Shown: in pieces, positions 1 to 7,062 of the stretch
Layout: each line of letters opens with the position of its first letter
Numbering within the stretch: position 1 is the stretch's first letter
NCBI GenBank assembly: GCA_966250375.1
Contig: CBINHE010000155.1
Coordinates: 1 to 7,217 of the forward strand
Length of the DNA: 7,217 nt
Reading direction: 5' to 3'
Source: CAMLDH01 sp966250375
GTDB taxonomy: Bacteria > Pseudomonadota > Gammaproteobacteria > Burkholderiales > Burkholderiaceae_D
The notes under the pieces: generated by a model
What the model was told of the DNA's origin: nothing
Databases searched by the model: none
What the model saw: only the letters and a program-made list of their open reading frames with translations
Position numbers and translations under genes: made by a program

Positions 1-27
1 CTATCGCGGGCAAGGCCCGCTCCTACA
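1..27 (-). repeat. REP-like palindromic element (cut by window edge)
   Basis: Positions 6-11 (GCGGGC) and 15-20 (GCCCGC) form a perfect 6-bp stem around the 3-base loop AAG. On the minus strand the stem is preceded by GTAGGAGC, giving the layout of Pseudomonas-type REP elements: a GTAG tetranucleotide, then a GC-rich hairpin. REP elements of this kind are usually intergenic, multicopy, and mobilised by a RAYT (Y1 HUH) transposase encoded elsewhere in the genome. The element touches the window edge, so an inverted partner (a BIME arrangement) could lie just to the left. The hairpin is seen directly; REP identity is inferred from resemblance and would be confirmed by many copies in the genome. 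Confidence 0.6.
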
Positions 28-65
28 AATTCACCGTTTCTTTTGCATGACTACTAGGGGCGCAG

Positions 66-183
66 GAATTTCGGAGCGCAGGATGAACAGGAAATTCGCA
101 GCGCACTGCTCCACGCCTGCGGGACAGCAGATCAGGAATGCTCACCTGCAATACGCCATTCCCGTAATACTTGATAACGTTAT
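66..183. promoter_or_regulatory. Leader of the efflux operon with possible operator palindromes
   Basis: The gene-free stretch before the adaptor gene must contain the operon promoter, but I see no clear -35/-10 pair. It holds three symmetric or repeated signals. GAATTTC at 66-72 is mirrored by GAAATTC at 91-97. GCGCAGGA is repeated directly at 60-67 and 76-83. A perfect 10-bp palindrome ATAACGTTAT lies at 174-183, about 65 bp before the start codon. Efflux operons of this family are commonly repressed by a TetR- or MarR-type regulator binding such sites, but no regulator gene is in the window. The repeats are seen; an operator role is only inference. Confidence 0.25.
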
Positions 184-248
184 TTCGTTTGCATGCCAAA
201 ACCGTTCTGACGAGCGGCGGACTCAATTCAATTTTGTGTGAGATATTT

Positions 249-1451
249 ATGAGATCAATTCAACTTTCCACGCGCATCGGCACAGCCGTGCTGATGCTGT
301 CCACAGTTGCCGGATGCGGCGAAAAAGCGGTGAACGCGCAGGTACCGGGCGGCATGCCGGCGCCAGAAGTCGGCATCGTCACGATTGCGCCGCAACGCGT
401 CGCGATCACCTCGGAATTGCCGGGCCGGCTGGAAGCGTCCCGGATCGCGCAAGTGCGCGCCCGCGTGTCTGGCATCGTGCTGAAACGCGTGTTCCGCGAA
501 GGCAGCGACATCAAGGCTGGCGACGTATTGTTCCGCATTGATGCCGCGCCATTCGAAGCGGCCTACAACAACGCGCAGGCCGTGCTGGCGAAAGCCGAAG
601 CAAACCTGGCGCAAGCGAACCTGAAAGCGCAGCGCTACAAGCCGCTGGTGGCGACCAACGCAATCAGCAAGCAAGAATACGATGATGCGTTGAGCATGCA
701 GAAGCAGGCCGCCGCCGATGTCGCATCAGCCAAGGCAGCCAGGGAAACGGCGCGCCTCAATCTCGGCTACGCCACGGTCACCGCGCCGATTTCCGGCCGC
801 ATTGGCCTCGCGCAAGTCACCGAAGGTGCACTGGTCGGCCAAGGTGAAGCGACCCTGCTGGCGACCATTCAGCAACTCGACCCGATCTACGTGAACCTGA
901 CGCAATCCAGTGCCGAGTTGCTGCGCTTGCAGCAAGCAATGGCAAGCGGCCAACTCAAAAGCGCGGACAAAGGCAGCGCCAAGGTAACGCTGATCACGGA
1001 AGACGGCCGCCCCTATCCGCAGACCGGCAAATTGCTCTTCTCCGGCCTGAGCGTCGATGAAAGCACCGGCGCAATTGCGATGCGCGCCGTAGTCTCCAAC
1101 CCCGATCGTTTCCTGCTGCCCGGTATGTATGCGCGGGCGCGGCTGGAACAAGCGGTGGATGAACAAGCGATTACCGTACCGCAGCAAGCCGTCCTGCGTA
1201 CGCCCGACGGCGCATCGGTAATGGTGGTCGGCGCCGACGGCAAGGTCGCCGCGCAGTCCATCAAGACTGGCCCGGTGCAAGGCGACAAATGGATCGTCAA
1301 CCAAGGATTGAAAGCAGGCGACCGCGTGATCGTCGAAGGTTTGCAGAAAGCAAAACCGGGCGCGACCGTGAAACCGGTGCCTTGGAAAGGCTCGGTGCAG
1401 AATACCGCGAGTCAACCGCCGGTCGCTACGCAATCTGCACAGAAATCGTAA
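249..1451 (+). CDS. acrA: RND efflux periplasmic adaptor lipoprotein (AcrA/MexA family)
   Basis: This 400-aa protein is the periplasmic adaptor that joins the inner-membrane pump to the outer-membrane channel. The ATG at 249 is chosen because it gives a proper lipoprotein signal peptide ending in the lipobox VAGC with Cys23. An in-frame ATG at 171 would put 26 unrelated residues before it. The ribosome binding site is weak (GAG at 240-242). In order I see split lipoyl halves (about 63-99 and 172-206), a coiled-coil hairpin (about 101-171), a beta-barrel region (207-300, with DPIYVNLTQSS at its start) and a membrane-proximal region (301-375). The hairpin tip carries R129, L133 and S140, matching the AcrA RLS motif used to dock on TolC-type channels. 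The Q/S-rich tail from about 380 is likely disordered. The length is close to AcrA (397 aa). The family call is firm; the drug spectrum cannot be read from the sequence. Confidence 0.96.
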   Translation: MRSIQLSTRIGTAVLMLSTVAGCGEKAVNAQVPGGMPAPEVGIVTIAPQRVAITSELPGRLEASRIAQVRARVSGIVLKRVFREGSDIKAGDVLFRIDAAPFEAAYNNAQAVLAKAEANLAQANLKAQRYKPLVATNAISKQEYDDALSMQKQAAADVASAKAARETARLNLGYATVTAPISGRIGLAQVTEGALVGQGEATLLATIQQLDPIYVNLTQSSAELLRLQQAMASGQLKSADKGSAKVTLITEDGRPYPQTGKLLFSGLSVDESTGAIAMRAVVSNPDRFLLPGMYARARLEQAVDEQAITVPQQAVLRTPDGASVMVVGADGKVAAQSIKTGPVQGDKWIVNQGLKAGDRVIVEGLQKAKPGATVKPVPWKGSVQNTASQPPVATQSAQKS

Positions 1452-1467
1452 GAGTCTCTAAACCGCT

Positions 1468-1474
1468 AAGGGAG
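1468..1474 (+). promoter_or_regulatory. Ribosome binding site of the RND pump gene
   Basis: AAGGGAG lies 7 bases before the ATG at 1482, in the 30-bp gap after the adaptor stop codon. It is clearly stronger than the adaptor gene's own site and supports 1482 as the start. The gap has no room for a separate promoter or terminator, so the two genes are co-transcribed. Confidence 0.75.
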
Positions 1475-1481
1475 CCGCTAA

Positions 1482-4400
1482 ATGGCCAAGTTTTTTATCG
1501 ATCGTCCGGTGTTTGCCTGGGTGATCGCATTATTCATCCTGCTGGCCGGCGCGCTGTCCATTACCCGGCTGCCGATTGCCCAGTATCCGACCATTGCACC
1601 ACCGTCAGTCGTAGTGACCGCCAATTATCCGGGTGCATCGGCCAAGACGCTGGATGATAGTGTGACCAGCCTGATCGAGCAGGAAATAAACGGCGCCGAT
1701 GGCTTGCAATACATGGAGTCGCAAAGCGAGGCAAGCGGCCAGACCCAGATCACCGTGACATTCCAGCCCGGCACTGATGCCGACTTGGCTGCGGTCGACG
1801 TGCAAAACCGCCTGAAGCGGGTCGAGGCGCGCCTGCCGCAAGCAGTCACGCAACAAGGCGTGCAAGTCACCAAGGCGCGCAGCAATTTTTTGCTATTCAT
1901 CACCTTGTCGTCCACCGATGGCAGGCTCGACCCAGTTGCATTGGGTGACTATTTGTCGCGCAATGTATTGAATGAAATCAAGCGCGTGCCTGGCGTCGGT
2001 CAGGCGCAATTGTTCGGCACCGAGCGCGCGATGCGCGTCTGGGTCGATCCGGCAAAACTGGTCGGCGTCAAGCTGACGCCGGCCGATGTCGCCACCGCGA
2101 TTCGCGCGCAGAACGCGCAGGTCGCCTCCGGTACGCTAGGCGATTTGCCGAGCCCCTCTTCGCAGCAGATTTCCGCGCCCGTAATCGTCACCGGCCAGTT
2201 ATCCACACCGGAAGAATTCGGCAACGTTGTGTTGCGCGCCAACCCCGACGGTTCGACCGTGCGCCTGCGCGACGTCGCGCGCATCGAGATTGGCGGCCAG
2301 AATTACAGCACCTCGGCACGCTTGAATGGCCAGCCGACCTCGGCAATCGGCGTGCTGCTGTCGCCAACCGCCAATGCGCTCGCCACGGCCAATGCGGTGC
2401 GCGCGAAAATGGAAGAACTGTCGCACTACTTTCCGGCCGGCGTCAAATACGACATCCCTTACGACACCTCGCCGTTCGTGAAAATTTCCATCGAGGAAGT
2501 CGTCAAGACCTTGCTCGAAGCAGTGTTCCTGGTGTTCCTGGTGATGTACCTGTTCCTGCAGAATATCCGTTACACGCTGATCCCGACCATCGTGGTGCCG
2601 GTGGCGCTGATGGGCACCTTCGGCGTGATGGCGGCATTCGGTTTCTCGATCAACGTGCTGACCATGTTCGGCATGGTGCTGGCAATCGGCATCCTGGTCG
2701 ATGATGCGATCGTGGTGGTGGAAAACGTCGAGCGCATCATGAGCGAAGAAGGCCTGTCGCCGCGTGACGCGACACGCAAGGCGATGAGCCAGATCACCGG
2801 CGCCATCGTCGGCATCACGCTGGTACTGGTCGCGGTATTCATCCCGATGGCGTTCTTCGGCGGTGCGGTCGGCGCAATCTATCGCCAGTTCTCGCTGTCG
2901 ATGGTGTCATCGATGCTGTTCTCCGCATTGATGGCACTGACCCTGACACCGGCGCTGTGCGCGACGCTGCTCAAACCGGTCGAAGCGGGCCATCATCATG
3001 AAAAGAAAGGCTTCTTCGGCTGGTTCAACCGCGGCTTCCACCGGACCGCGAACAGCTATCAAAGCGTGGTCGCCAAAATGCTCGGCAAGGCCGGACGCTA
3101 CATGCTTATCTACGGCGTGATCATTGCGTGCGTCGCATTGCTGTACGCGCGCCTGCCATCGTCGTTCCTGCCGAGCGAGGACCAGGGCTACCTGATCACC
3201 AACGTGCAATTGCCACCGGGCGCCAGCGCGAACCGGACGCTGGAGGTGATCCAACAAATCGAGCAGTACTACCTGAAGCAGCCCGGCGTCGAGCGCACGG
3301 TCGCAGTACGCGGATTCAGCTTCTCCGGCAGCGGACAAAACGCCGGCCTGGTATTCACACCGCTCAAGGACTGGAGCGAACGTGGCAGCGACCAATCCGC
3401 CACTGCGATCGCAGGCCGCGCATTCGGCGCGCTGTCGCAGATCCACGATGCGATTATCTTCCCGGTCAACCCGCCGCCGATCCGCGAACTGGGCAATGCC
3501 ACCGGATTTACGTTCCGTTTGCAGGATCGCGGCGGACTCGGCCACGACGCGCTACTGGCGGCGCGCAATCAATTGCTCGGCATGGCCTCAAAAAGCAAGG
3601 TGCTCCAAGGCGTGCGTCCGGAAGGCATGGAAGACACACCGCAATTGCAATTCGATATCGACCGTGACAAGGCCAATGCATTGGGCGTGTCGTTCGCCGA
3701 TATCAATAGCACCCTGTCCAATGCATTGGGTTCGGCCTATCTCAACGACTTCCCGAACATGGGACGGCAACAGCGCGTAATCCTGCAAGCCGATGCGCCG
3801 CAGCGCTTGCAGCCGGAAGATTTGTTCAAGCTTAACGTGCGCAACACCCAAGGAACGATGGTGCCGCTGTCATCATTTGCGACCTCGCGCTGGATCACCG
3901 GGCCGGTGCAACTGGTGCGTTACAACGGTTATCCGGCGATGAAAATCTCCGGCGATGCTGCACCGGGCCGCAGCACCGGCGAAGCGATGGCGGAGATGGA
4001 GAAACTGGCGGCGCAACTGCCGGCGGGCTTCGGCTTTGAATGGACCGCCGGCTCGCTCGAAGAAAAAACGTCGGGGTCGCAAGCGCCGGCATTGTTTGCG
4101 CTATCGCTGATCGCGGTATTCCTCGTGTTGGCGGCATTGTATGAAAGCACGTCGATTCCATTATCGGTATTACTGGTAGTACCGCTCGGCATCCTCGGCG
4201 CGCTGCTCGGCGCCACGTTGCGCGGCATGCCCAACGATGTGTATTTCAAAGTCGGGCTGATTGCGATCATCGGCCTGTCGGCCAAGAACGCGATCCTGAT
4301 CATCGAATTTGCGAAGGATTTGCAAGCACAGGGCAAGAGTGCGATCGAGGCGACACTGGAAGCAGTGCACCTGCGCTTCCGACCGATCCTGATGACATCG

Positions 4401-4631
4401 TTCGCCTTCATTCTGGGTGTATTGCCGCTCGTGATCGCAACCGGCGCAGGCTCCGCCAGCCAACGCGCGATCGGCACCGGGGTGATGGGCGGCATGATTA
4501 CCGCCACGCTCTTGGCGGTGTTCCTGGTACCGGTATTTTTCGTGGTAGTACGTAAATTCTTCAAAGGCAGTGAGCGGCAGCGACGCATGCATGCCGCAAA
4601 CCTGGAACAAGGCGCAGAGGAACAAGCATGA
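1482..4631 (+). CDS. acrB: RND multidrug efflux pump, inner-membrane transporter (AcrB/MexB family, HAE1)
   Basis: This 1049-aa protein, the same length as E. coli AcrB, is the proton/drug antiporter of the complex and should act as a trimer. It starts with the typical MAKFFIDRPVFAWVIA segment and the first membrane helix. The proton-relay residues are all present: D407 and D408 in helix 4 (GILVDDAIVVVENV), K935 (GLSAKNAILI), R965 (RFRP) and T972, equivalent to AcrB K940, R971 and T978. The two-fold repeat is visible, with helix blocks at about 340-560 and 870-1025 and periplasmic loops at about 30-335 and 560-870. Distal-pocket F136 and F178 are kept. The switch/gate loop around 611-620 reads GFSFSGSGQN, so the position of AcrB R620 is Ser617, and AcrB F610 aligns with Val607. 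It is the middle gene of the operon, and its last codons overlap the channel gene start. Confidence 0.98.
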   Translation: MAKFFIDRPVFAWVIALFILLAGALSITRLPIAQYPTIAPPSVVVTANYPGASAKTLDDSVTSLIEQEINGADGLQYMESQSEASGQTQITVTFQPGTDADLAAVDVQNRLKRVEARLPQAVTQQGVQVTKARSNFLLFITLSSTDGRLDPVALGDYLSRNVLNEIKRVPGVGQAQLFGTERAMRVWVDPAKLVGVKLTPADVATAIRAQNAQVASGTLGDLPSPSSQQISAPVIVTGQLSTPEEFGNVVLRANPDGSTVRLRDVARIEIGGQNYSTSARLNGQPTSAIGVLLSPTANALATANAVRAKMEELSHYFPAGVKYDIPYDTSPFVKISIEEVVKTLLEAVFLVFLVMYLFLQNIRYTLIPTIVVPVALMGTFGVMAAFGFSINVLTMFGMVLAIGILVDDAIVVVENVERIMSEEGLSPRDATRKAMSQITGAIVGITLVLVAVFIPMAFFGGAVGAIYRQFSLSMVSSMLFSALMALTLTPALCATLLKPVEAGHHHEKKGFFGWFNRGFHRTANSYQSVVAKMLGKAGRYMLIYGVIIACVALLYARLPSSFLPSEDQGYLITNVQLPPGASANRTLEVIQQIEQYYLKQPGVERTVAVRGFSFSGSGQNAGLVFTPLKDWSERGSDQSATAIAGRAFGALSQIHDAIIFPVNPPPIRELGNATGFTFRLQDRGGLGHDALLAARNQLLGMASKSKVLQGVRPEGMEDTPQLQFDIDRDKANALGVSFADINSTLSNALGSAYLNDFPNMGRQQRVILQADAPQRLQPEDLFKLNVRNTQGTMVPLSSFATSRWITGPVQLVRYNGYPAMKISGDAAPGRSTGEAMAEMEKLAAQLPAGFGFEWTAGSLEEKTSGSQAPALFALSLIAVFLVLAALYESTSIPLSVLLVVPLGILGALLGATLRGMPNDVYFKVGLIAIIGLSAKNAILIIEFAKDLQAQGKSAIEATLEAVHLRFRPILMTSFAFILGVLPLVIATGAGSASQRAIGTGVMGGMITATLLAVFLVPVFFVVVRKFFKGSERQRRMHAANLEQGAEEQA
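4617..4630 (+). promoter_or_regulatory. Ribosome binding site and ATGA overlap coupling pump and channel
   Basis: GAGG at 4617-4620 lies inside the last codons of the pump gene, 7 bases before the channel start at 4628. The start codon shares bases with the pump stop TGA (4629-4631) in an ATGA overlap, the classic arrangement for translational coupling. This supports stoichiometric production of pump and channel from one mRNA. Confidence 0.7.
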
Positions 4632-6046
4632 TTAAGCAACTCACTTTGGCCCTGTTGGTCGCCGGCACACTAACCGGCTGCTCATTGGCACCGCACTATG
4701 TGCGCCCGGATGCACCGGTGGCAGCAACGTACCCGGAAACAAGCGACTCGACCACAACTGTGCGCAGCGCAGGCGACATCGGCTGGCGCGAGTTTTTCCC
4801 GGACCCGCGCCTGCAAACATTGATCGTCACCGCGCTCGACAACAACCGCGACTTGCGTACCGCCGCATTGCGCATCGAAGAAGCGCGAGCGCAATACGAC
4901 ATCCAATCGGCCGACCGGCTACCGAACCTGAATGGCACCGTCACTGGCAGCCGTGCCCGCACGCCGGGCAACCTGACGCCGTTCGGCACTTCCATGGTCA
5001 GCAGCAGCTACCAGGTCGGCCTCAGCCTCGCATCGTTCGAACTGGATTTCTTCGGCCGTGTGCGCAGCCTGAATGAAGCGGCACTGGCGCAATACCTGGC
5101 GACCGAACAGGCACGTCAAGCGGCGCAGATCAGTCTGGTGTCCGAAGTCGCGAAAGCCTATCTGGCGGAACGTGCATTCGCCGAGCAGTATGATCTGACG
5201 CAAAAGACGCTGGAAGGACGGCAGACCGCTTACGAACTGGCGCAACAACGCTTCGAAGTCGGCGCGTCGTCGGCGCTCGATCTGCGCCTGAGTGAGACGC
5301 TGGTATTGTCGGCGCGCGTATCCTTATCGACGCTGGCGCGGCAACGCGCGCAAGCGATGAACGCGCTGACGCTGCTGGCCGGCAAACCGCTGACCGATTT
5401 GCCGTCCTCGCAAGCACTCTCGACACAAAATATCGTGACCGACATCCCGGCCGGACTCCCGTCCGATCTGCTGGCGAACCGGCCCGATATCCGCGCCGCT
5501 GAGCAACGGCTGAAAGCAGCCAACGCCAATATCGGCGCCGCGCGCGCCGCGTTTTTCCCGCGCATTTCATTGACCGCCGGTGCCGGCACCGCCAGCAATG
5601 CGTTGTCCGGCTTGTTCGAAGCCGGCTCGCGCAGCTGGACGTTTGCGCCGCAACTGGTGCTGCCGATTTTCGATGCGGGACGCAACAGCGCAAACCTGAG
5701 TCTGGCGGAGGTGCGCAACAACATCGCGGTTGCCGACTACGAAAGAACAATTCAGGTAGCGTTTCGTGAAGTAAGTGACGCGCTGGTTGCGCGCAGTACG
5801 CTGGAGGATCAGGTCAACGCCCAGCGCGCGGTGCAGGAAGCAGAAGCGGATCGGCTGCGATTGGTGGAGTTACGCTTTCAAAACGGCGTCGCGAGTTCGC
5901 TCGAAGTGCTGGATGCGGAGCGTGAATTGTTCACTGCGGAACAGTCGCTGGTGCAGACGCGCTTGCTGCGATTGACCAATGCGATTGATTTGTATCGAGC
6001 GCTGGGCGGTGGATTGAAGGACGGTGTGGTGGCAGCCAAACCGTAG
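4628..6046 (+). CDS. oprM: Efflux outer-membrane channel lipoprotein (OprM/NodT family OMF)
   Basis: This 472-aa protein is the outer-membrane exit duct of the pump, expected as a trimer with a beta-barrel in the outer membrane and a long alpha-helical barrel in the periplasm. The signal peptide ends in the lipobox LTGC with Cys18, so it should be lipid-anchored. Two OEP repeats are visible, about residues 60-250 and 275-460. Family landmarks include GWREFFPDPRL (52-62), SFELDFFGRVRSLNEAA (136-152), FEVGASSALDL (209-219), SDLLANRPDIRAAEQRL (279-295) and FQNGVASSLEVLDAERE (417-433). The two F-x-x-G-x-A/S-S-x-L/S segments are the internal repeat typical of the family. OprM is 485 aa, so the protein is complete. 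The gene closes the operon; no convincing terminator follows. The symbol is a family-level name and does not imply orthology to the Pseudomonas gene. Confidence 0.95.
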   Translation: MIKQLTLALLVAGTLTGCSLAPHYVRPDAPVAATYPETSDSTTTVRSAGDIGWREFFPDPRLQTLIVTALDNNRDLRTAALRIEEARAQYDIQSADRLPNLNGTVTGSRARTPGNLTPFGTSMVSSSYQVGLSLASFELDFFGRVRSLNEAALAQYLATEQARQAAQISLVSEVAKAYLAERAFAEQYDLTQKTLEGRQTAYELAQQRFEVGASSALDLRLSETLVLSARVSLSTLARQRAQAMNALTLLAGKPLTDLPSSQALSTQNIVTDIPAGLPSDLLANRPDIRAAEQRLKAANANIGAARAAFFPRISLTAGAGTASNALSGLFEAGSRSWTFAPQLVLPIFDAGRNSANLSLAEVRNNIAVADYERTIQVAFREVSDALVARSTLEDQVNAQRAVQEAEADRLRLVELRFQNGVASSLEVLDAERELFTAEQSLVQTRLLRLTNAIDLYRALGGGLKDGVVAAKP

Positions 6047-6221
6047 TGAGGAAAAGCGCAGCGCCTTCTGCCCTGCCGAGCTGCATTGGCGGTCTAGGGA
6101 TAACCGGCGGAAATTTCTCTGGTATCTTGCGTGCGGGGTTTTGCGGGGGCTGTTATACCTGAGCAAAAACACAGTGCATGTGCTGCAAAACAAACAGACA
6201 AGCCATTTATAGGGGATTCGC

Positions 6222-6293
6222 ATGACCGATGTATACCGCAGTCGCCGTTTTATCACGCAGGTTTTGCGATATATATTACGTTGGGCGTCGTAA
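6222..6293 (+). CDS. Possible 23-residue leader peptide
   Basis: An ATG at 6222 follows AGGGG (6211-6215) by 6 bases and opens a 23-codon frame ending in TAA at 6291-6293. The peptide is basic (five Arg) with a segment FITQVLRYILRW in which hydrophobic and Arg residues alternate as in an amphipathic helix. Its stop overlaps the next tiny frame in TAATG. I do not recognise it. The good ribosome binding site and the overlap chain argue for translation, but a frame this short can arise by chance, and there is no codon statistic to help. It could instead be a remnant of a longer upstream coding region. Confidence 0.25.
   Translation: MTDVYRSRRFITQVLRYILRWAS
6250..6277 (+). promoter_or_regulatory. 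Candidate sigma-70 promoter for the lipoprotein gene
   Basis: TTATCA at 6250-6255 (4 of 6 to TTGACA) is followed after 16 bases by TATATT at 6272-6277 (5 of 6 to TATAAT). Transcription would begin near 6284, giving a short leader before the ATG at 6325. This is the best promoter match in the intergenic stretch, but still weak. If it is the true promoter, the 23-residue frame at 6222 would not be in this transcript. Confidence 0.3.
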
Positions 6294-6328
6294 TGAGCAA
6301 TCACCTAGTGGCGGAGGCAGTGGCATGA
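6293..6328 (+). CDS. Possible 11-residue coupling peptide (MSNHLVAEAVA)
   Basis: This minimal frame starts with the ATG inside TAATG (6291-6295) and ends with TGA at 6326-6328, which overlaps the lipoprotein ATG at 6325 as ATGA. The ribosome binding site of the lipoprotein (GGAGG, 6313-6317) lies inside it. If translated, it would serve as a coupling leader rather than as a functional peptide. There is no strong ribosome binding site of its own; it would depend on re-initiation after the 6222 frame. The evidence is position only. Confidence 0.2.
   Translation: MSNHLVAEAVA
6313..6317 (+). promoter_or_regulatory. Strong ribosome binding site fixing the lipoprotein start
   Basis: GGAGG at 6313-6317 lies 7 bases before the ATG at 6325. 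An in-frame ATG at 6229 also exists, but it lacks a comparable site and would add 32 residues in front of the signal peptide. The site therefore decides for 6325. Confidence 0.75.
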
Positions 6329-7047
6329 GAGCGCAGCATTTGATTGGCCTATCTTTGACTCTGGCAATCTTAGCTGGATGCTCATCTACGCATAATCTGA
6401 AAATGGATGGCTACAATCCGCTTGGCGGCGGCTTTGCTGATGAAGAGCTACGGCCAGGATTTCACCAATTAACTGCAATAGGAAACATGGCACCGTGGCC
6501 AAGTTTCAGTAGCGCCATCGGGACTTGGCGAGGTCGTGCTGATCAACTTTGCGGCAAGGACGCGTACCAAGAAATCATCAAGAGCCAAGATGTTGGATTT
6601 CAAGGTTACACCCCGACCTACATTCGCCCGGGATTGATGCCTGATGTGCCGAAGTACAACGCGTCAGTAAGCGGCTATATCTTGTGCAATTCCTCTGGCA
6701 TGACGCCTGGCGAAGCGGTCAAGTATTTGAACGATTTGGCGGCAGCCAAAGCCAAAGAACTGGCTGCAAGTCACAGGAAAGATCTGGAAGACCTTGGGGG
6801 AGGTACCTGCAACGAAGATGACACAGGAGCTTCAGCCGATAGCTTTTTCCGGCGAGGGAAAATTCTGTCCGCGATGAATGACTACAAGTCCGCCTTGAAC
6901 TGCTTCTTGCAGGCACAACAACGGGAACAGGGGACGTCCGTTTACCGAGATACATGTTTTGCTATTGGTACCATGTATGAACTTGGATGGGGTGTTGAAA
7001 AGGATATTTCAACCGCTATGGCTTGGTTTAGGAAGGCCGATTTTTGA
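6325..7047 (+). CDS. Lipoprotein with CC0125-like N-terminal domain and C-terminal TPR/Sel1 repeat
   Basis: This 240-aa protein has a lipoprotein signal peptide with lipobox ILAGC (Cys19), so it is exported and lipid-anchored; Ser20 at +2 favours the outer membrane. The segment at about 29-125 resembles the CC0125/CC1285 family of small lipoproteins: GYNPLGGGFADEELRPG, then IGTWRGRADQLCGKDAY, then GYILCNSSGMTPGEA. Cys76 and Cys121 could pair as a disulfide. Residues 132-165 are charged and Ala-rich, a likely linker. Residues 170-200 look like a TPR helix pair, and 207-238 match a Sel1 repeat (FAIGTMYELGWGVEKD then AMAWFRKA). The chain stops two residues after this repeat, where Sel1 proteins often continue, so the end may be truncated or natural. 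Base composition is clearly lower in GC than the efflux operon: 27/60 at 6361-6420 against 39/60 at 4021-4080. The function is unknown; Sel1/TPR repeats usually bind protein partners. I infer no link to the pump. Confidence 0.85.
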   Translation: MRAQHLIGLSLTLAILAGCSSTHNLKMDGYNPLGGGFADEELRPGFHQLTAIGNMAPWPSFSSAIGTWRGRADQLCGKDAYQEIIKSQDVGFQGYTPTYIRPGLMPDVPKYNASVSGYILCNSSGMTPGEAVKYLNDLAAAKAKELAASHRKDLEDLGGGTCNEDDTGASADSFFRRGKILSAMNDYKSALNCFLQAQQREQGTSVYRDTCFAIGTMYELGWGVEKDISTAMAWFRKADF

Positions 7048-7062
7048 CGATGCGCCGCCCAA

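Noticed and set aside
47..241. A 64-codon plus-strand frame in the operon leader, with a 67-codon minus-strand frame opposite
   Set aside because: Neither has a convincing ribosome binding site nor a recognisable sequence, and both overlap the REP hairpin or the likely promoter region.
171..248. Upstream ATG (171) extending the adaptor by 26 residues
   Set aside because: It would bury the lipoprotein signal peptide inside the protein; the lipobox position fits only the start at 249.
3929..4639. A 236-codon open frame on the minus strand within the pump gene, and other long antisense frames (for example 726-1433 and 2907-3545)
   Set aside because: Long antisense frames are expected opposite GC-rich coding sequence. 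The translations look low in complexity with many Arg, Ala and Ser, and the plus strand encodes unmistakable efflux proteins there.
6047..6080. Possible terminator after the channel gene (GCGC-A-GCGC)
   Set aside because: The stem is too short and there is no following T-run.
6095..6104. TAGGGATAAC, the first ten bases of the I-SceI recognition site
   Set aside because: The match ends after ten bases and the next bases differ, so it is a chance partial match with no engineering signature around it.
6120..6134. TGG-N10-GC spacing resembling a sigma-54 promoter
   Set aside because: The -12 box reads GTGC instead of TTGC and the -24 box lacks the full consensus; one loose match is expected by chance.
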